Assembly: GCA_047017005.1 (NCBI GenBank)
Contig: JBKXSZ010000019.1
Span: 1 to 30,060, forward strand
DNA length: 30,060 nucleotides
Direction of reading: 5' to 3'
Source: JBKXSZ01 sp047017005
GTDB lineage: Bacteria; Bacillota; Clostridia; TANB77; CAG-508
The notes beneath the pieces were generated by a model. It made no database searches, was not told the origin of the DNA, and worked only from the letters and a program-made list of their open reading frames with translations. Positions 15,098 through 24,608 of this stretch are shown piece after piece. Position 1 is the first letter of the stretch, and each line of letters begins with the position of its first letter. The position numbers and the translations under genes were made by a program.

Positions 15098-15580
15098 ATG
15101 AAATATAAAATAATGGTAGATACTCCAATTGGAAAAGTAGAAATTGTAGAGGAAGATAATTTTATTATCTCTACTTCTTTTGTAGAAGAAAATATAGTAA
15201 GAAAAGATAAAATGGATAAAATAGAAGAAAAAGAAACAGACTTAATAAAAAAAGCAAAAAAGCAATTAGGAGAATACTTTAAAGGAAAAAGAAAAAAATT
15301 CGATTTGCCTTTAAATCCAATAGGAACAGAGTTTATGAAGCAAGTATGGCAAGCACTTAGAGAAATACCTTATGGCGAAACTAGAAGTTATTTTGATATT
15401 GCAGAAAGGATTGGAAATCCAAAAGCTGTTAGAGCTGTGGGAATGACCAATCTTCGAAATCCAATCGGTATCTTTATTCCTTGTCATCGTGTAATTGGAA
15501 AGAATGGTAAACTTGTTGGATATGCAGGAGGATTAGATAAGAAAGAATATTTATTACAATTAGAGGAGAAATGGAAATGA
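15098..15580 (+). CDS. ogt: Methylated-DNA--protein-cysteine methyltransferase
   Basis: The protein has 160 residues. The DNA-binding/catalytic domain spans about 75-155: FMKQVWQALREIPYGETRSY, NPKAVRAVGMTNLRNPIGIFIPCHRVIG with the acceptor Cys in PCHRV, and KLVGYAGGLDKKEYLL. It removes alkyl groups from O6 of guanine in a suicide reaction. The short N-terminal domain is typical of Ogt. ATG 15098 follows GGAG by about 8 bases. The stop overlaps the DUF1848 gene start by 4 bases (ATGA), so both are translated together. Repair function is well supported by the motif. Confidence 0.93.
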   Translation: MKYKIMVDTPIGKVEIVEEDNFIISTSFVEENIVRKDKMDKIEEKETDLIKKAKKQLGEYFKGKRKKFDLPLNPIGTEFMKQVWQALREIPYGETRSYFDIAERIGNPKAVRAVGMTNLRNPIGIFIPCHRVIGKNGKLVGYAGGLDKKEYLLQLEEKWK

Positions 15581-16452
15581 TAATAAATGCTTCACAAAGA
15601 TGTGATATTTGTGCTTTTTATAGTGATTGGTTTTATGAAAGAATAAAGGAAGGTATAATAAAAGTAAGAAATCCATATTATCCAAGTCAAATAAAAACAA
15701 TAGAGTTAAAAAAAGATAATATAGATGCTATGGTTTTTATTACCAAAAATCCAATTCCAATGCTATCTAGGTTAGATGAGTTAATAGCGAGATACCCAAT
15801 TTGTTTCTATATCACCATTACTCCTTATCATAAAGAAATAGAGCCCGGAATTCCAGATAAAAAGAAGATAATAGAAGTATTAAAAGAAATAGCGAATAAA
15901 ATAGGGAAAGAAAGAGTGGTTCTTCGCTATGACCCTATATTGTTAAATTCAAGGTATACGATAGAGTACCATGAAAAGGCTTTTGAAAAACTAGTAAAAC
16001 AAATAGCAAATGATATAGACCATGTCATAATTAGTTTTGTGGATACCTATACTTGTAATAAAAAAGCACTTTCTCTATTAGGAGTGAAGAAATTAACTAT
16101 ATTAGAAATTGAAGAAATAGCAAAAAGAATCGGAGAAATTGGAAAAAAATATCAGGTCCCAATTCAAGCTTGTGCAGAACCCTATTCTTTAGAAATAATG
16201 GGAATTGATAAAAAAGCGTGTATTAACCAAGAATATATGGAAAAAGTGATAGGACATCCATTAAAAATAACGAGTAAAAGAAAACTAAGACAAGAATGTC
16301 ATTGCATTCCAACAGTCGATATCGGACAATATGATTGTTGCCCAAACTTTTGCCAGTATTGTTATGCGAACCATATTAGCAGAAAGAAAATTATAGAGAA
16401 TCAAAAAAGAAATGATAAGAATTCTCCTTTTCTATTAGGAGATGAAAATTAA
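15577..16452 (+). CDS. DUF1848 family protein
   Basis: The protein has 291 residues. The start MIINASQRCDICAFYSDWF and the C-terminal cysteine cluster (CHCIPTVDIGQYDCCPNFCQYCYAN) are the hallmarks of DUF1848, whose cysteine motif suggests an iron-sulfur or metal site, perhaps radical-SAM-like. A TIM-barrel-like middle (FITKNPIPML, ITITPYHKEIEPGIPDKKKI, VLRYDPILLNSRYT) fits the family. The biochemical role is not known to me. ATG 15577 is chosen because AGGAGA (15564-15569) is 7 bases upstream, and overlaps the ogt stop as ATGA; ATG 15571 is too near that site. Pairing with ogt may hint at nucleic-acid repair, which is inference. Confidence 0.85.
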   Translation: MIINASQRCDICAFYSDWFYERIKEGIIKVRNPYYPSQIKTIELKKDNIDAMVFITKNPIPMLSRLDELIARYPICFYITITPYHKEIEPGIPDKKKIIEVLKEIANKIGKERVVLRYDPILLNSRYTIEYHEKAFEKLVKQIANDIDHVIISFVDTYTCNKKALSLLGVKKLTILEIEEIAKRIGEIGKKYQVPIQACAEPYSLEIMGIDKKACINQEYMEKVIGHPLKITSKRKLRQECHCIPTVDIGQYDCCPNFCQYCYANHISRKKIIENQKRNDKNSPFLLGDEN

Positions 16453-16507
16453 AAATAGAATATGAAAATAAAACAAAAAATAAAAGGAAGAAGGAGGAAA
16501 AATAAAA

Positions 16508-17458
16508 ATGCTCTGGATGATAGTGATCTTATCTATTTTACTCATATTAATATTAGCAAGTATCATAATAAGTTGTGTTTTCTATCATTTTATTTTAAAT
16601 CCTAAAAGTGCAAAGAAGTTAAATAAGATGGATAAGGATAAAAGTAAAGAGAAAGAAGCCAAAAAAGAAGATGTGATAGCGTTTCAACAACTGCTCCAAG
16701 GAAATGCAAAGGAAATATATCTTGAAGGATACAAAAAAGATAAGATTCATGCATATTGGCTGGAAAACGAAGAACAAAAAGAAAAAGGAAAATCGGATAC
16801 ATGGATAATTGCAATACATGGCTATAATAATCAAGCGACTACATTTGGAGATTTTGCAATGAAGTTCTATCGACAAGGGTATTCACTCTTAGTTCCAGAT
16901 TTAAGAGGGTGTGGTAAAAATGAATGTTCCTATATTGGTATGGGATGGCATGACCGAAAAGATATCTTACTTTGGATAGAAGAAATTAAAAAGAGAAGAC
17001 CAAATGCTAGTATTATTCTATATGGTGTTTCTATGGGAGCGGCTACGGTCATGATGACCTCAGGAGAAGAAGTACCGGTAAGTGTGAAAGCATATATTAC
17101 AGATTGCGGCTATACATCCGTATGGGAAGAATTTAGCTATAAAATGAAAAGTCTATTTCATTTACCGCCATTTCCATTTCTTTATTTAACAAGTGCTATT
17201 ACTAAATTAAAAGATGGTTATTCTTTTCAAGAAGCTTCTAGTTTGAAGCAATTAGAAAAATGTGATAGGCCAATTTTATTAATTCATGGTTCAGAAGATG
17301 ATTTTGTTCCCTTTATAATGCAAGAAAAACTGTATCAAGCAGTTAAATCAGAAAAAGAAAAATTGGTTATACAAGGAGCAAAACATGCAAAATCACATGA
17401 AGTAGAACCAGAGCGATATTGGGGCGAAGTGTTTAACTTTATAGAGCTGCACAAATAG
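16508..17458 (+). CDS. Membrane-anchored alpha/beta hydrolase
   Basis: The protein has 316 residues. An N-terminal membrane helix (about 3-29) is followed by a charged stretch and an alpha/beta hydrolase domain. IAIHGYNNQA (about 101-110) gives the oxyanion region; the nucleophile is Ser175 in GVSMGA; the acid is Asp264/265 in HGSEDDFVP; His293 in GAKHAKS completes the triad. DLRGCGKN fits the same fold. It is a serine hydrolase acting on an ester or peptide, probably facing outside; the substrate is unknown. AGGAGG precedes the ATG by about 10 bases. It follows DUF1848 by 55 bases with no terminator, so it is probably in the ogt operon. Confidence 0.87.
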   Translation: MLWMIVILSILLILILASIIISCVFYHFILNPKSAKKLNKMDKDKSKEKEAKKEDVIAFQQLLQGNAKEIYLEGYKKDKIHAYWLENEEQKEKGKSDTWIIAIHGYNNQATTFGDFAMKFYRQGYSLLVPDLRGCGKNECSYIGMGWHDRKDILLWIEEIKKRRPNASIILYGVSMGAATVMMTSGEEVPVSVKAYITDCGYTSVWEEFSYKMKSLFHLPPFPFLYLTSAITKLKDGYSFQEASSLKQLEKCDRPILLIHGSEDDFVPFIMQEKLYQAVKSEKEKLVIQGAKHAKSHEVEPERYWGEVFNFIELHK

Positions 17459-17477
17459 AAGAAAGAAAAATACTATG

Positions 17478-17506
17478 TTGACATAAAACATGAGATTGGG
17501 TATAAT
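17478..17506 (+). promoter_or_regulatory. Perfect consensus sigma-70 promoter
   Basis: TTGACA (17478-17483), exactly 17 bases, TATAAT (17501-17506): both boxes match consensus fully. It should give high constitutive expression of the gene at 17544. Confidence 0.9.
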
Positions 17507-17543
17507 AAATGTAGGCTATAAAGCAGAAAGAGAGGTTGCTTTT

Positions 17544-17957
17544 ATGTATGAAGGTGACAAAGTACGTATATTTATTATGCCAAAGGCTCAACACGAGGTA
17601 TTAGATAACGTTTTTCGGAAGGGAAAAATAGGAAAGACTTTTAATACAAAACGAGTAACAAGTCAAATCCAATTGTATCTAAAAGAAAAGAAACTAGAAA
17701 CAACTTTATGGGAATTGATGAAAGAATTATTAGAGAAAGAGGGAGAATCGATTTCAAAAGAAGAAGTTGTAGGAGAAATCCTGTATCAGTTGGAATATAA
17801 CATTCTAACGGATTGCATGAATTTAATTCTTTCCAATTTAAATAATACTCTGGAGGAAATTGTTATAGCATATTTAAAAGAAGAAAATATTCAAAGTGCA
17901 ATAAAATACACTATTGAACATGTGCAAAGCCAGTTGATAAGAAACAAGCAGGCATAA
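17544..17957 (+). CDS. Unknown protein, 137 residues, strongly expressed
   Basis: Soluble, mainly helical after an N-terminal strand (DKVRIFIMPKAQHEVLD). Charged helices run through WELMKELLEKEGE and SKEEVVGEILYQLEYNILTDCMNLILSN, then EEIVIAYLKEENIQSAIKYTIEHVQSQL. I do not recognise the family. An upstream extension of the frame reaches 17490, but that lies inside the promoter; ATG 17544 has AGAGAGG 8 bases upstream. A fully consensus promoter and a strong terminator isolate it as a single-gene unit, so it should be abundant. Confidence 0.75.
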   Translation: MYEGDKVRIFIMPKAQHEVLDNVFRKGKIGKTFNTKRVTSQIQLYLKEKKLETTLWELMKELLEKEGESISKEEVVGEILYQLEYNILTDCMNLILSNLNNTLEEIVIAYLKEENIQSAIKYTIEHVQSQLIRNKQA

Positions 17958-17967
17958 ATGTACTTGA

Positions 17968-18007
17968 AATACTACTATCTTTAGAATAGAAGATAGTAGT
18001 ATTTTTT
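17968..18007 (+). terminator. Terminator after the gene at 17544
   Basis: A perfect 14-base stem 17968-17981 / 17990-18003, 8-base loop, followed by a T-run to 18007. Confidence 0.92.
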
Positions 18008-18223
18008 ATATAAAGAGACTCTTTAGTTATTTAAATTAAGACTTGATGAAAAGATTAAGAGAGAATTAAATAGGACTAGATTAAGAAATAAAAATAAGTA
18101 AGAAGAGTGATAAAAAAGAAGAGGTACTTTCTAAAATATGCTACTTAATATTTAATTAATTAGGATATTTTTATTGTATTGTTTAAACACGAACTATTTT
18201 TTGTTAGAATGCAAGCAATTTCA

Positions 18224-18252
18224 TTGACTTTTCCTACTATTTGGGATATGAT
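18224..18252 (+). promoter_or_regulatory. Promoter of the pssD-pssE-ruvB-yfhO operon
   Basis: TTGACT (18224-18229), 17-base spacer, TATGAT (18247-18252), about 90 bases before the first start codon. Confidence 0.7.
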
Positions 18253-18342
18253 TTGAAGGAAAATAAATAAAAAAGAAGAAGTCTATAAATAAAGAAATTT
18301 AGCAAAATAAAATAGAAAAATAAAAAATATGGAGATGATATT

Positions 18343-18813
18343 TTGAAGAAAGTTTTATTTATATCTAGTACAGGCGGACATTTTAACGAATTAATGCAAT
18401 TAAAGCCAATGTTTGAGAAATATGATTATCATATTATAACGGAGAAAGACAAAACAACAGAAGGGTTAAAAGAAAAATATGGAGATAAAATTTCTTATCT
18501 TGTATATGGGACAAGAAGCAATATGCTAACCTATCCTTTTAAGTTCTTATGGAACTGTTTTAAAACTGTATATTTTTATCTTAAAATAAAACCCAAATAT
18601 ATTGTAACAACAGGAACACATACCGCAGGCCCTATGTGCTATTTAGGGAAGATTTTTGGCAGCAAAATTATATATATCGAAACATTTGCCAATCGAAATA
18701 CAAAAACAGCAACAGGAAGATTAATTTATCCAATTGCTGATCTATTTATTGTACAATGGAAGGAAATGTTAAAAATATATCCAAAAGCTGTTTTAGGGGG
18801 TTCGATTTATTAA
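18343..18813 (+). CDS. pssD: Alg14/PssD-like glycosyltransferase subunit
   Basis: The protein has 156 residues. The N-terminal SSTGGHFNELMQL motif, the hydrophobic stretch around TYPFKFLWNCFKTVYFYLKI (membrane association), and TTGTHTAGPMCYLGKIFGSKIIYIETFA then FIVQWKEMLKIYPKAVLGG match Alg14/EpsE/PssD. This subunit binds the membrane and acceptor lipid and recruits the catalytic partner. TTG 18343 has GGAG 8 bases upstream. It overlaps the partner gene by one base (TAATG), the usual arrangement. Together they add a sugar in exopolysaccharide or glycolipid assembly; sugar and acceptor are unknown. Confidence 0.88.
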   Translation: MKKVLFISSTGGHFNELMQLKPMFEKYDYHIITEKDKTTEGLKEKYGDKISYLVYGTRSNMLTYPFKFLWNCFKTVYFYLKIKPKYIVTTGTHTAGPMCYLGKIFGSKIIYIETFANRNTKTATGRLIYPIADLFIVQWKEMLKIYPKAVLGGSIY

Positions 18814-19292
18814 TGATTTTAGTATTATTAGGTACACAAGCTAATAGCTTTCATCGACTATTAGAAGAAATAGATAACCAAATACAAAAAGGCAATATTA
18901 AAGAAGAAGTAATTGTACAAGCAGGTTTTACCAAATACGTTTCTAAAAATATGACAATATTTGATTTAGTATCTACAGAGGACATTAAAAAATATCAAGA
19001 AAATGCACGAGTTATCATTACACATGGAGGAGTTGGCTCTATTATTAGTTCTTTAAAAATGGGAAAACGCGTTATAGCAGTTCCAAGGCTAAAACAATAT
19101 GAAGAGCATGTAAATGACCATCAAAAACAGATTGTAAAAACCTTTACAGATGAAGGATACATTAAAGGAATTATGGATGTTTCAGAACTGGAAAAAGCAT
19201 TACAAGAAGTTGAGAAATTTAAACCTAAAAAATATGAAAGTAAAACAGAACATATCATTCAAGTAATTTCTGATTTTATTGAAAAGAATTAA
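18813..19292 (+). CDS. pssE: Alg13/PssE-like glycosyltransferase catalytic subunit
   Basis: The protein has 159 residues. It begins MILVLLGTQANSFHRLLEEI, the usual start of Alg13/PssE. It carries the GT28 sugar-nucleotide motif ITHGGVGSIISSLKMGKRVIAVPRLKQYEEHVNDHQ. It provides the donor-binding half of a two-subunit transferase with the preceding gene. ATG 18813 overlaps the pssD stop; frame upstream to 18756 is overlap. AGGGGG at 18795-18800 is the ribosome site. The two-protein arrangement is natural, not a frameshift. Confidence 0.88.
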   Translation: MILVLLGTQANSFHRLLEEIDNQIQKGNIKEEVIVQAGFTKYVSKNMTIFDLVSTEDIKKYQENARVIITHGGVGSIISSLKMGKRVIAVPRLKQYEEHVNDHQKQIVKTFTDEGYIKGIMDVSELEKALQEVEKFKPKKYESKTEHIIQVISDFIEKN

Positions 19293-19316
19293 CCAAAAAG
19301 AAAGGTGAAGAAGCTA

Positions 19317-20333
19317 GTGGATGAAGAAAAACTAATTAGTCCAGAATTGCAAAATGAACAAGAAGAAAGAATGGAAAATTCTTTAAGACCAAAAACATTA
19401 AACGAATACATTGGACAAACCAAAGTAAAAGAAAATATGAAAGTATATATAGAAGCTGCTAAAAAAAGAGGAGAACCACTGGACCATATTCTATTATATG
19501 GTCCACCAGGATTAGGAAAAACAACTCTTTCGAATATCATTTCGAATGAAATGAATTCCAATATTAAAATCACATCAGGACCAGCTATTGGAAAACCAGG
19601 TGATTTAGCAGCATTATTAACCAATTTGTCGGAGTTTGACGTTCTATTTATTGATGAAATTCATCGTTTAAATAAAAGCGTAGAAGAAATTCTATATCCT
19701 GCTTTAGAAGACTATACACTAGATATTATTATTGGAAAAGGACCAAGTGCAAGGTCTATTCGTTTAGATTTACCGAAATTTACATTAATTGGTGCAACAA
19801 CAAAAGTAGGATCCCTTACTACACCACTTCGTGACCGTTTTGGAATTGTAGAAAGATTAGAACTATATAAACCGGAGGATTTAGAGACTATTGTAAAAAG
19901 GTCTGCAAGTATCTTAAATATTTCTATTATGGATGATGCAGCAATAGAAATAGCAAAGCGTTCAAGAGGAACTCCTAGAATTGCAAACAGAATTTTAAAA
20001 AGAGTAAGAGATTACGCAGCTGTATTAGGGGATGGAGAAATTACCTTGGAAATTGCAAAATTAGCATTACATAAACTAGAAATAGATGAACTTGGATTAG
20101 ATGAAATCGATAGAAAAATGCTAGAAACAATAGTTCTTACCTATAAAGGGGGGCCAGTAGGAATTGAAACTGTAGCAGCCACGATAGGAGAAGAAGTAGA
20201 AACAATAGAAGATGTTTATGAACCATACTTAATCCAAATCGGATTTTTAGCACGTACACCAAGAGGAAGAATTGTACTTCCAGCAGCCTATAAACATTTA
20301 GGAATACCATATGAAGAAAAACAAGGGGAATAA
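19317..20333 (+). CDS. ruvB: Holliday junction branch-migration ATPase RuvB
   Basis: The protein has 338 residues, full length for RuvB. The AAA+ core has LRPKTLNEYIGQ near the start, Walker A YGPPGLGKTT, Walker B VLFIDEIHRL, sensor 1 LIGATTKVGSLT, the arginine finger in PLRDRFGI and sensor 2 RSRGTPRIANR. The C-terminal winged helix includes GGPVGIETVAATIGEE and GFLARTPRGR. With RuvA and RuvC-like partners it drives branch migration during recombination. No ruvA is adjacent. GTG 19317 is preferred to GTG 19305 because AAAGGTGA at 19301-19308 is 8 bases before it. It is embedded in an envelope-glycan operon with 2-base spacing to the next gene. Confidence 0.93.
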   Translation: MDEEKLISPELQNEQEERMENSLRPKTLNEYIGQTKVKENMKVYIEAAKKRGEPLDHILLYGPPGLGKTTLSNIISNEMNSNIKITSGPAIGKPGDLAALLTNLSEFDVLFIDEIHRLNKSVEEILYPALEDYTLDIIIGKGPSARSIRLDLPKFTLIGATTKVGSLTTPLRDRFGIVERLELYKPEDLETIVKRSASILNISIMDDAAIEIAKRSRGTPRIANRILKRVRDYAAVLGDGEITLEIAKLALHKLEIDELGLDEIDRKMLETIVLTYKGGPVGIETVAATIGEEVETIEDVYEPYLIQIGFLARTPRGRIVLPAAYKHLGIPYEEKQGE

Positions 20334-20335
20334 AA

Positions 20336-22960
20336 ATGAAAAAGAGGCCAAAGATAAAGAAGATTCTAAGAAGCAATTACTTATGGATAACTATAAGTAT
20401 TACCATTTTATTTGTCATTTATCTTATATTACAGAAGATACAACCATTTGGGAATAAATCCATTTTTAGAAGTGACATGTTTTCTCAATACGTTAATTTT
20501 TTCTGCTATTTCCGAGATGCTATTCTAGAAGGAAAGAGCTTATTATTCTCATGGAATTTAGGGTTAGGAAATGACTTCTGGGGAAGCTTTGGATATTATT
20601 TAGCAAGTCCTTTAAATTTATTAGTAGTATTCTTCAATGAAGCAAATATGAATACATTTATGCTAATACTAACATGGATAAAGCTAGTATTAGCAGGGAA
20701 CACAATGGTGTTTTTTTTACAAAAGAGTTTTCAGTATTCTAAAAGAGATGCTTTAGTATTTGGAATGATGTACGCATTTTGTTCCTATGTGACTTGCTAT
20801 ATGTTAAATATCATGTGGCTAGATGCTGTATACATGTTACCAATTGTCCTATATACAACAGACCAGTATGTGGAAAAGAAGAAAATAGGTCCCTATATAC
20901 TTGCCATGGCATATACGATTTTAACCAATTTTTATATTGGATTTATGGTAGCACTATTTGCAGGACTATATTATTTAACAAAATATTTTGTTCACTATAG
21001 AATCAAAAAGCAATGGAGAAAGTATGTTGTTAAATTATTAAAATCCACCATTATATATATAGGATCTACTTTATTAGCGGTAGGAGTAGTAGCCATTATT
21101 ACCATTCCGGAATTTGTACTCTTATTTGGAGGAGTGAGACAGAAGGTACAAGATTCCTTTTGGAATATAATTCCAGAAAAATTCCATATGTTGATACCCG
21201 CCTTTTTTAATAATTATATATATGGAACAAATGCTATAACAGGACTTTTATTTTCTGGAACCATTAGCATTTTATTGTTACCAATGTATTATGGAAATTC
21301 TAAAATAGAAAAAAGAGAAAAAATACTTTTTTCTATCTTGTTCTTTATTATGCTATTACCGATCTATATTGTACCACTTATGAAATTATGGCATGGAACA
21401 CAAACACCATGTGCTTTCGAATACCGCTATACTTTTGTTATTTCTTTTTTACTTATTTATATGGCATTTCAATGTTATCAAAAAAGAGAAGGAGTCTCAA
21501 AAAAAGTATATATTTTTACTTTTATCCTTTTTATATTAGCATGTATAATGGAAATTATAGGGGTAAGAAATGGATGGATAATATATGAAGATAACTATAT
21601 GGTACGTTATGTAATAAAAGTAGTGATAACTTTAACTATTCTTTTCACTCTTGGAATAGCAATCTGGATAGCAAAGAATAAAGAGCAAGGTAGTAAAAGC
21701 AAAGTTATTACAATATTTTTAATTCTTTTAACAATTTTAGATTTATCTGTAGCTGCAGTGTATAACAAGGATAAAGAATACACGATAGAAGAATATGCAG
21801 AAGATAGAGAATTTATACAAAAGTTTAAGAAATCAATACTTTCAATACCAGAATTACAACGAATTGTAATGGCTTCTGATGATACGGGAGGAAATCTAGC
21901 ACTTCGTTATGGATATAGTAATATCGGATATTACAGTTCAAGCGGGAATTCTAGAAATATAAAAAATATGCATCAATGGGGCAACACTACATTTTTTATA
22001 AAAAATGTTAAACTAACTTCTTTTAATGGAACACCCTTAAATTATTCGATGCAATCGGTTGAGTACTATATTGCTAAAGATAAGGAAGACATAGAAGCAG
22101 TAGGTAAACTAAAAAACTTTCAATATATTGGAATGATAGAAGATAGAAGAATCTATCAAAATCAAAATGCATTTCCGATTGGATACTATCTAAAAGATAA
22201 TAAAGAAATAAAAGATAAGAATGCATTTGAAATACAAAATGAATTTTTAAATTCTTTAATGCATACAGAAAAGGAAGAATATTTTACCAAAGTACCTTTT
22301 AAAGGTATTGATATACAGCAAGATACAATAAATTTCAAAACCACTTATTATGATAAACAAGAAAATGTTGTGACAGATACCTATTATATAACAGCAGATA
22401 AAGATAGTACACTATACGTTTCAAGCCCTAATAATTTAATTATTCATTATAATGATGAAAAAGAAAAGATATCTTATGGCTCTCCTGATAATAAAAATAA
22501 TGGAATTACTGCTATTAAAAACTTAAAGGCGGGAGAAAAAGTAAAATTACAAATTTATCATTTAAATTTAGAAGATACAATTCTTCTATATACATCAGAT
22601 GATAAGAAATTAATGAATACATTAAATATAGCTTCTCAGAAACAAACTTTATCAAACGTACAGGTAGAAAACAGAGGGTTAGAAGCAGATGTGAAAATGG
22701 AAGAAAAGGGGTATCTAACCTTCGCAATTCCTTATCATCCAGATTGGGATATATTTGTAGATGGAAAAGAAGTTACAGCAGAAGAAATGTATGGAATTAA
22801 TCTGGGAATAAAGCTGGATAAAGGAGAGTACCATATTCAAATTCAATACAACAACAATACTTTCTTAGTAGGTACCCTAGTATCGATTTTATGTATTGGG
22901 ATTTTAGTTTTCATTTTATATAAAGAAAGGAAGAAAGAATGCAAGAACGAAAACAAGTAG
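20336..22960 (+). CDS. yfhO: YfhO-family membrane protein (GT-C glycosyltransferase-like)
   Basis: The protein has 874 residues. The N-terminal 490 or so hold about a dozen membrane segments with the YfhO hallmarks: FRSDMFSQYVNFFCYFRDAILEG (acidic loop after helix 1), SLLFSWNLGLGNDFWGSFGYYLASPLNLL and MLNIMWLDAVYMLPI. A large extracellular domain follows and a last helix (FLVGTLVSILCIGILVFILY). In Bacillus subtilis and Listeria, YfhO-like proteins take part in glycosylating lipoteichoic acid; that is family knowledge. ATG 20336 has GGGGAA upstream, inside the ruvB end. Its 3' end overlaps the next gene by 22 bases, so the pair is coupled. Confidence 0.9.
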   Translation: MKKRPKIKKILRSNYLWITISITILFVIYLILQKIQPFGNKSIFRSDMFSQYVNFFCYFRDAILEGKSLLFSWNLGLGNDFWGSFGYYLASPLNLLVVFFNEANMNTFMLILTWIKLVLAGNTMVFFLQKSFQYSKRDALVFGMMYAFCSYVTCYMLNIMWLDAVYMLPIVLYTTDQYVEKKKIGPYILAMAYTILTNFYIGFMVALFAGLYYLTKYFVHYRIKKQWRKYVVKLLKSTIIYIGSTLLAVGVVAIITIPEFVLLFGGVRQKVQDSFWNIIPEKFHMLIPAFFNNYIYGTNAITGLLFSGTISILLLPMYYGNSKIEKREKILFSILFFIMLLPIYIVPLMKLWHGTQTPCAFEYRYTFVISFLLIYMAFQCYQKREGVSKKVYIFTFILFILACIMEIIGVRNGWIIYEDNYMVRYVIKVVITLTILFTLGIAIWIAKNKEQGSKSKVITIFLILLTILDLSVAAVYNKDKEYTIEEYAEDREFIQKFKKSILSIPELQRIVMASDDTGGNLALRYGYSNIGYYSSSGNSRNIKNMHQWGNTTFFIKNVKLTSFNGTPLNYSMQSVEYYIAKDKEDIEAVGKLKNFQYIGMIEDRRIYQNQNAFPIGYYLKDNKEIKDKNAFEIQNEFLNSLMHTEKEEYFTKVPFKGIDIQQDTINFKTTYYDKQENVVTDTYYITADKDSTLYVSSPNNLIIHYNDEKEKISYGSPDNKNNGITAIKNLKAGEKVKLQIYHLNLEDTILLYTSDDKKLMNTLNIASQKQTLSNVQVENRGLEADVKMEEKGYLTFAIPYHPDWDIFVDGKEVTAEEMYGINLGIKLDKGEYHIQIQYNNNTFLVGTLVSILCIGILVFILYKERKKECKNENK

Positions 22961-24582
22961 AGTCGAAAGAAAAACAAAGAATTTTTACAAGAATAAATAT
23001 GGCTATTTTCTTATTATTTGTGCTTGCCATAGTTATCCGTATTTGGCAATGGCCGGCAGGTATTAGCCAAATTAACTGCGATGAAGCAATGACAGCATTA
23101 AATGCAAAAGCAATAGCAGAGACAGGAAAAGATATATACGGAGCTAGCTTTCCAGTTTATTTTGAAGCTTGGGGATATGCTGGACAAAGTGCCATGCTAA
23201 CTTATTTTATGGCAATTAGTATAAAGCTATTTGGAATGAGCCTATTTTCTATTCGACTTCCTATGTTACTTGTTAGTATCCTAGCTATTTTTGTCTTTTA
23301 TGATTTAGTAAAAAGAATTAGTAAGAACCAAAAAATAGCCATTATAGCATTAGCTTTGATTGCAATATGCCCTTGGCAAATTATACAATCTAAATATTCT
23401 TTAGACTGCAATATGCTTCCACACTTTTTCTTATTTTCTATTTGGCTTCTGGTAATAGGACTAGAAAAGAGAAAGTGGTGTTTCTATCTTTCTATGATAG
23501 GATTTGCACTTACTATGTATACTTATGGGATTGCTCTATATCTAGTTCCTGGATTTTTGTTAATAGCAGCTATTTATTTAATGTATACAAAAAGAATACA
23601 TGCAAAAGAACTAATAGTTTGTATCGCTATTTATACTATTTTTTCAGCACCTCTTCTGCTTATGTATGTCATTAACTTCTTAGGATGGGATACTTTTTCG
23701 ATAGGGCCAATTACCATCCAACACTTTGAGAATTCTACAAGAACCAGCGATATGCTATTATTCTCGCCACAAAAAATCAAACAAGGGATAGCAAATCTTA
23801 CAACTTTAGGAAAAATGATAATATTTCAATACGATGGATTACCATGGAATGCTATGAAAACGATTGGCACTATTTATCCAATTACTTTAATTTTATCCAT
23901 TATAGGTTTAATTCATATCGGGACAAAAGAAAAGAAGAAACCAAAAGAGAAAAGCAAAAAAAGAGAAAAAATATATCGACCAGAAATTTTAATTTTAATA
24001 TGGCTTATTTTATGTTTATGTACGGGAATATTAATCAATGACGCTAACATTAATCGATTAAATACAATTTGGTATCCACTTCTTATTTTGGCAGCTTATG
24101 GTATAATAGAAGTGATATTAAAAATTAGCCAAAAGAAAAATGTAAGAAAAGTTATAGCGGGAATATTTGCAGGAGTTTATGGCATTTTGGCAATTGTATT
24201 TTTATCCTCATTTTATCAAGTACATACAAAAGTAATAGATAATTCCTATTGCTTTGCAAAAGGATATACGGATGCTATTACACAGATGCAAAAGATAGGA
24301 AAACAAACAATATATATTGATAATACTTCTAATAATCGTTATCAAGCAGAAAAGCAATCTGTATATATCTCTTATGCGAAAGCATCTAATAAGCCAGAGG
24401 AGGAAGAGATAGCATATATAGAAATTCGAGATAAAGAAATAGAAAAAAGAGGATTTAACGACATAGGAAAAAATGAAGCATATATATTAGAAAAGGCTAC
24501 AGCTATATCCTTGTTACAAGAAAACGTTAATAGATATGAATATGAACAATTTGGAGAATATATTGCAGTTTATATGAAATAG
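22939..24582 (+). CDS. GT39/PMT-like integral membrane glycosyltransferase
   Basis: The protein has 547 residues and about 11 membrane segments. The first external loop carries the acidic DE motif (ISQINCDEAMTALNAKAIAETGKDIYG), the catalytic hallmark of the PMT/ArnT superfamily. GYAGQSAMLTYFMAISIKLFG and ICPWQIIQSKYSLDCNMLPHFF also fit. It would transfer a sugar from a polyprenyl-phosphate carrier to an acceptor outside the membrane. AAAGGAAGAAAG precedes the ATG and lies inside yfhO, so translation is coupled. Pairing with YfhO suggests a shared glycan, perhaps on teichoic acid or lipid. Acceptor unknown. Confidence 0.88.
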   Translation: MQERKQVESKEKQRIFTRINMAIFLLFVLAIVIRIWQWPAGISQINCDEAMTALNAKAIAETGKDIYGASFPVYFEAWGYAGQSAMLTYFMAISIKLFGMSLFSIRLPMLLVSILAIFVFYDLVKRISKNQKIAIIALALIAICPWQIIQSKYSLDCNMLPHFFLFSIWLLVIGLEKRKWCFYLSMIGFALTMYTYGIALYLVPGFLLIAAIYLMYTKRIHAKELIVCIAIYTIFSAPLLLMYVINFLGWDTFSIGPITIQHFENSTRTSDMLLFSPQKIKQGIANLTTLGKMIIFQYDGLPWNAMKTIGTIYPITLILSIIGLIHIGTKEKKKPKEKSKKREKIYRPEILILIWLILCLCTGILINDANINRLNTIWYPLLILAAYGIIEVILKISQKKNVRKVIAGIFAGVYGILAIVFLSSFYQVHTKVIDNSYCFAKGYTDAITQMQKIGKQTIYIDNTSNNRYQAEKQSVYISYAKASNKPEEEEIAYIEIRDKEIEKRGFNDIGKNEAYILEKATAISLLQENVNRYEYEQFGEYIAVYMK

Positions 24583-24608
24583 AATAATTATAGAATTGAG
24601 TGAGAAGA

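Larger units (their letters stand above)
17958..18342. other. Gene-free spacer of about 385 bases
   Basis: It holds the terminator 17968-18007 and the promoter 18224-18252. Between them is A/T-rich DNA with no convincing frame or structure. Confidence 0.65.

Noticed and set aside
18756..18813. Split of one glycosyltransferase gene by a frameshift
   Set aside because: The two products match the separate PssD and PssE (Alg14 and Alg13) subunits, each complete, joined by a TAATG overlap.
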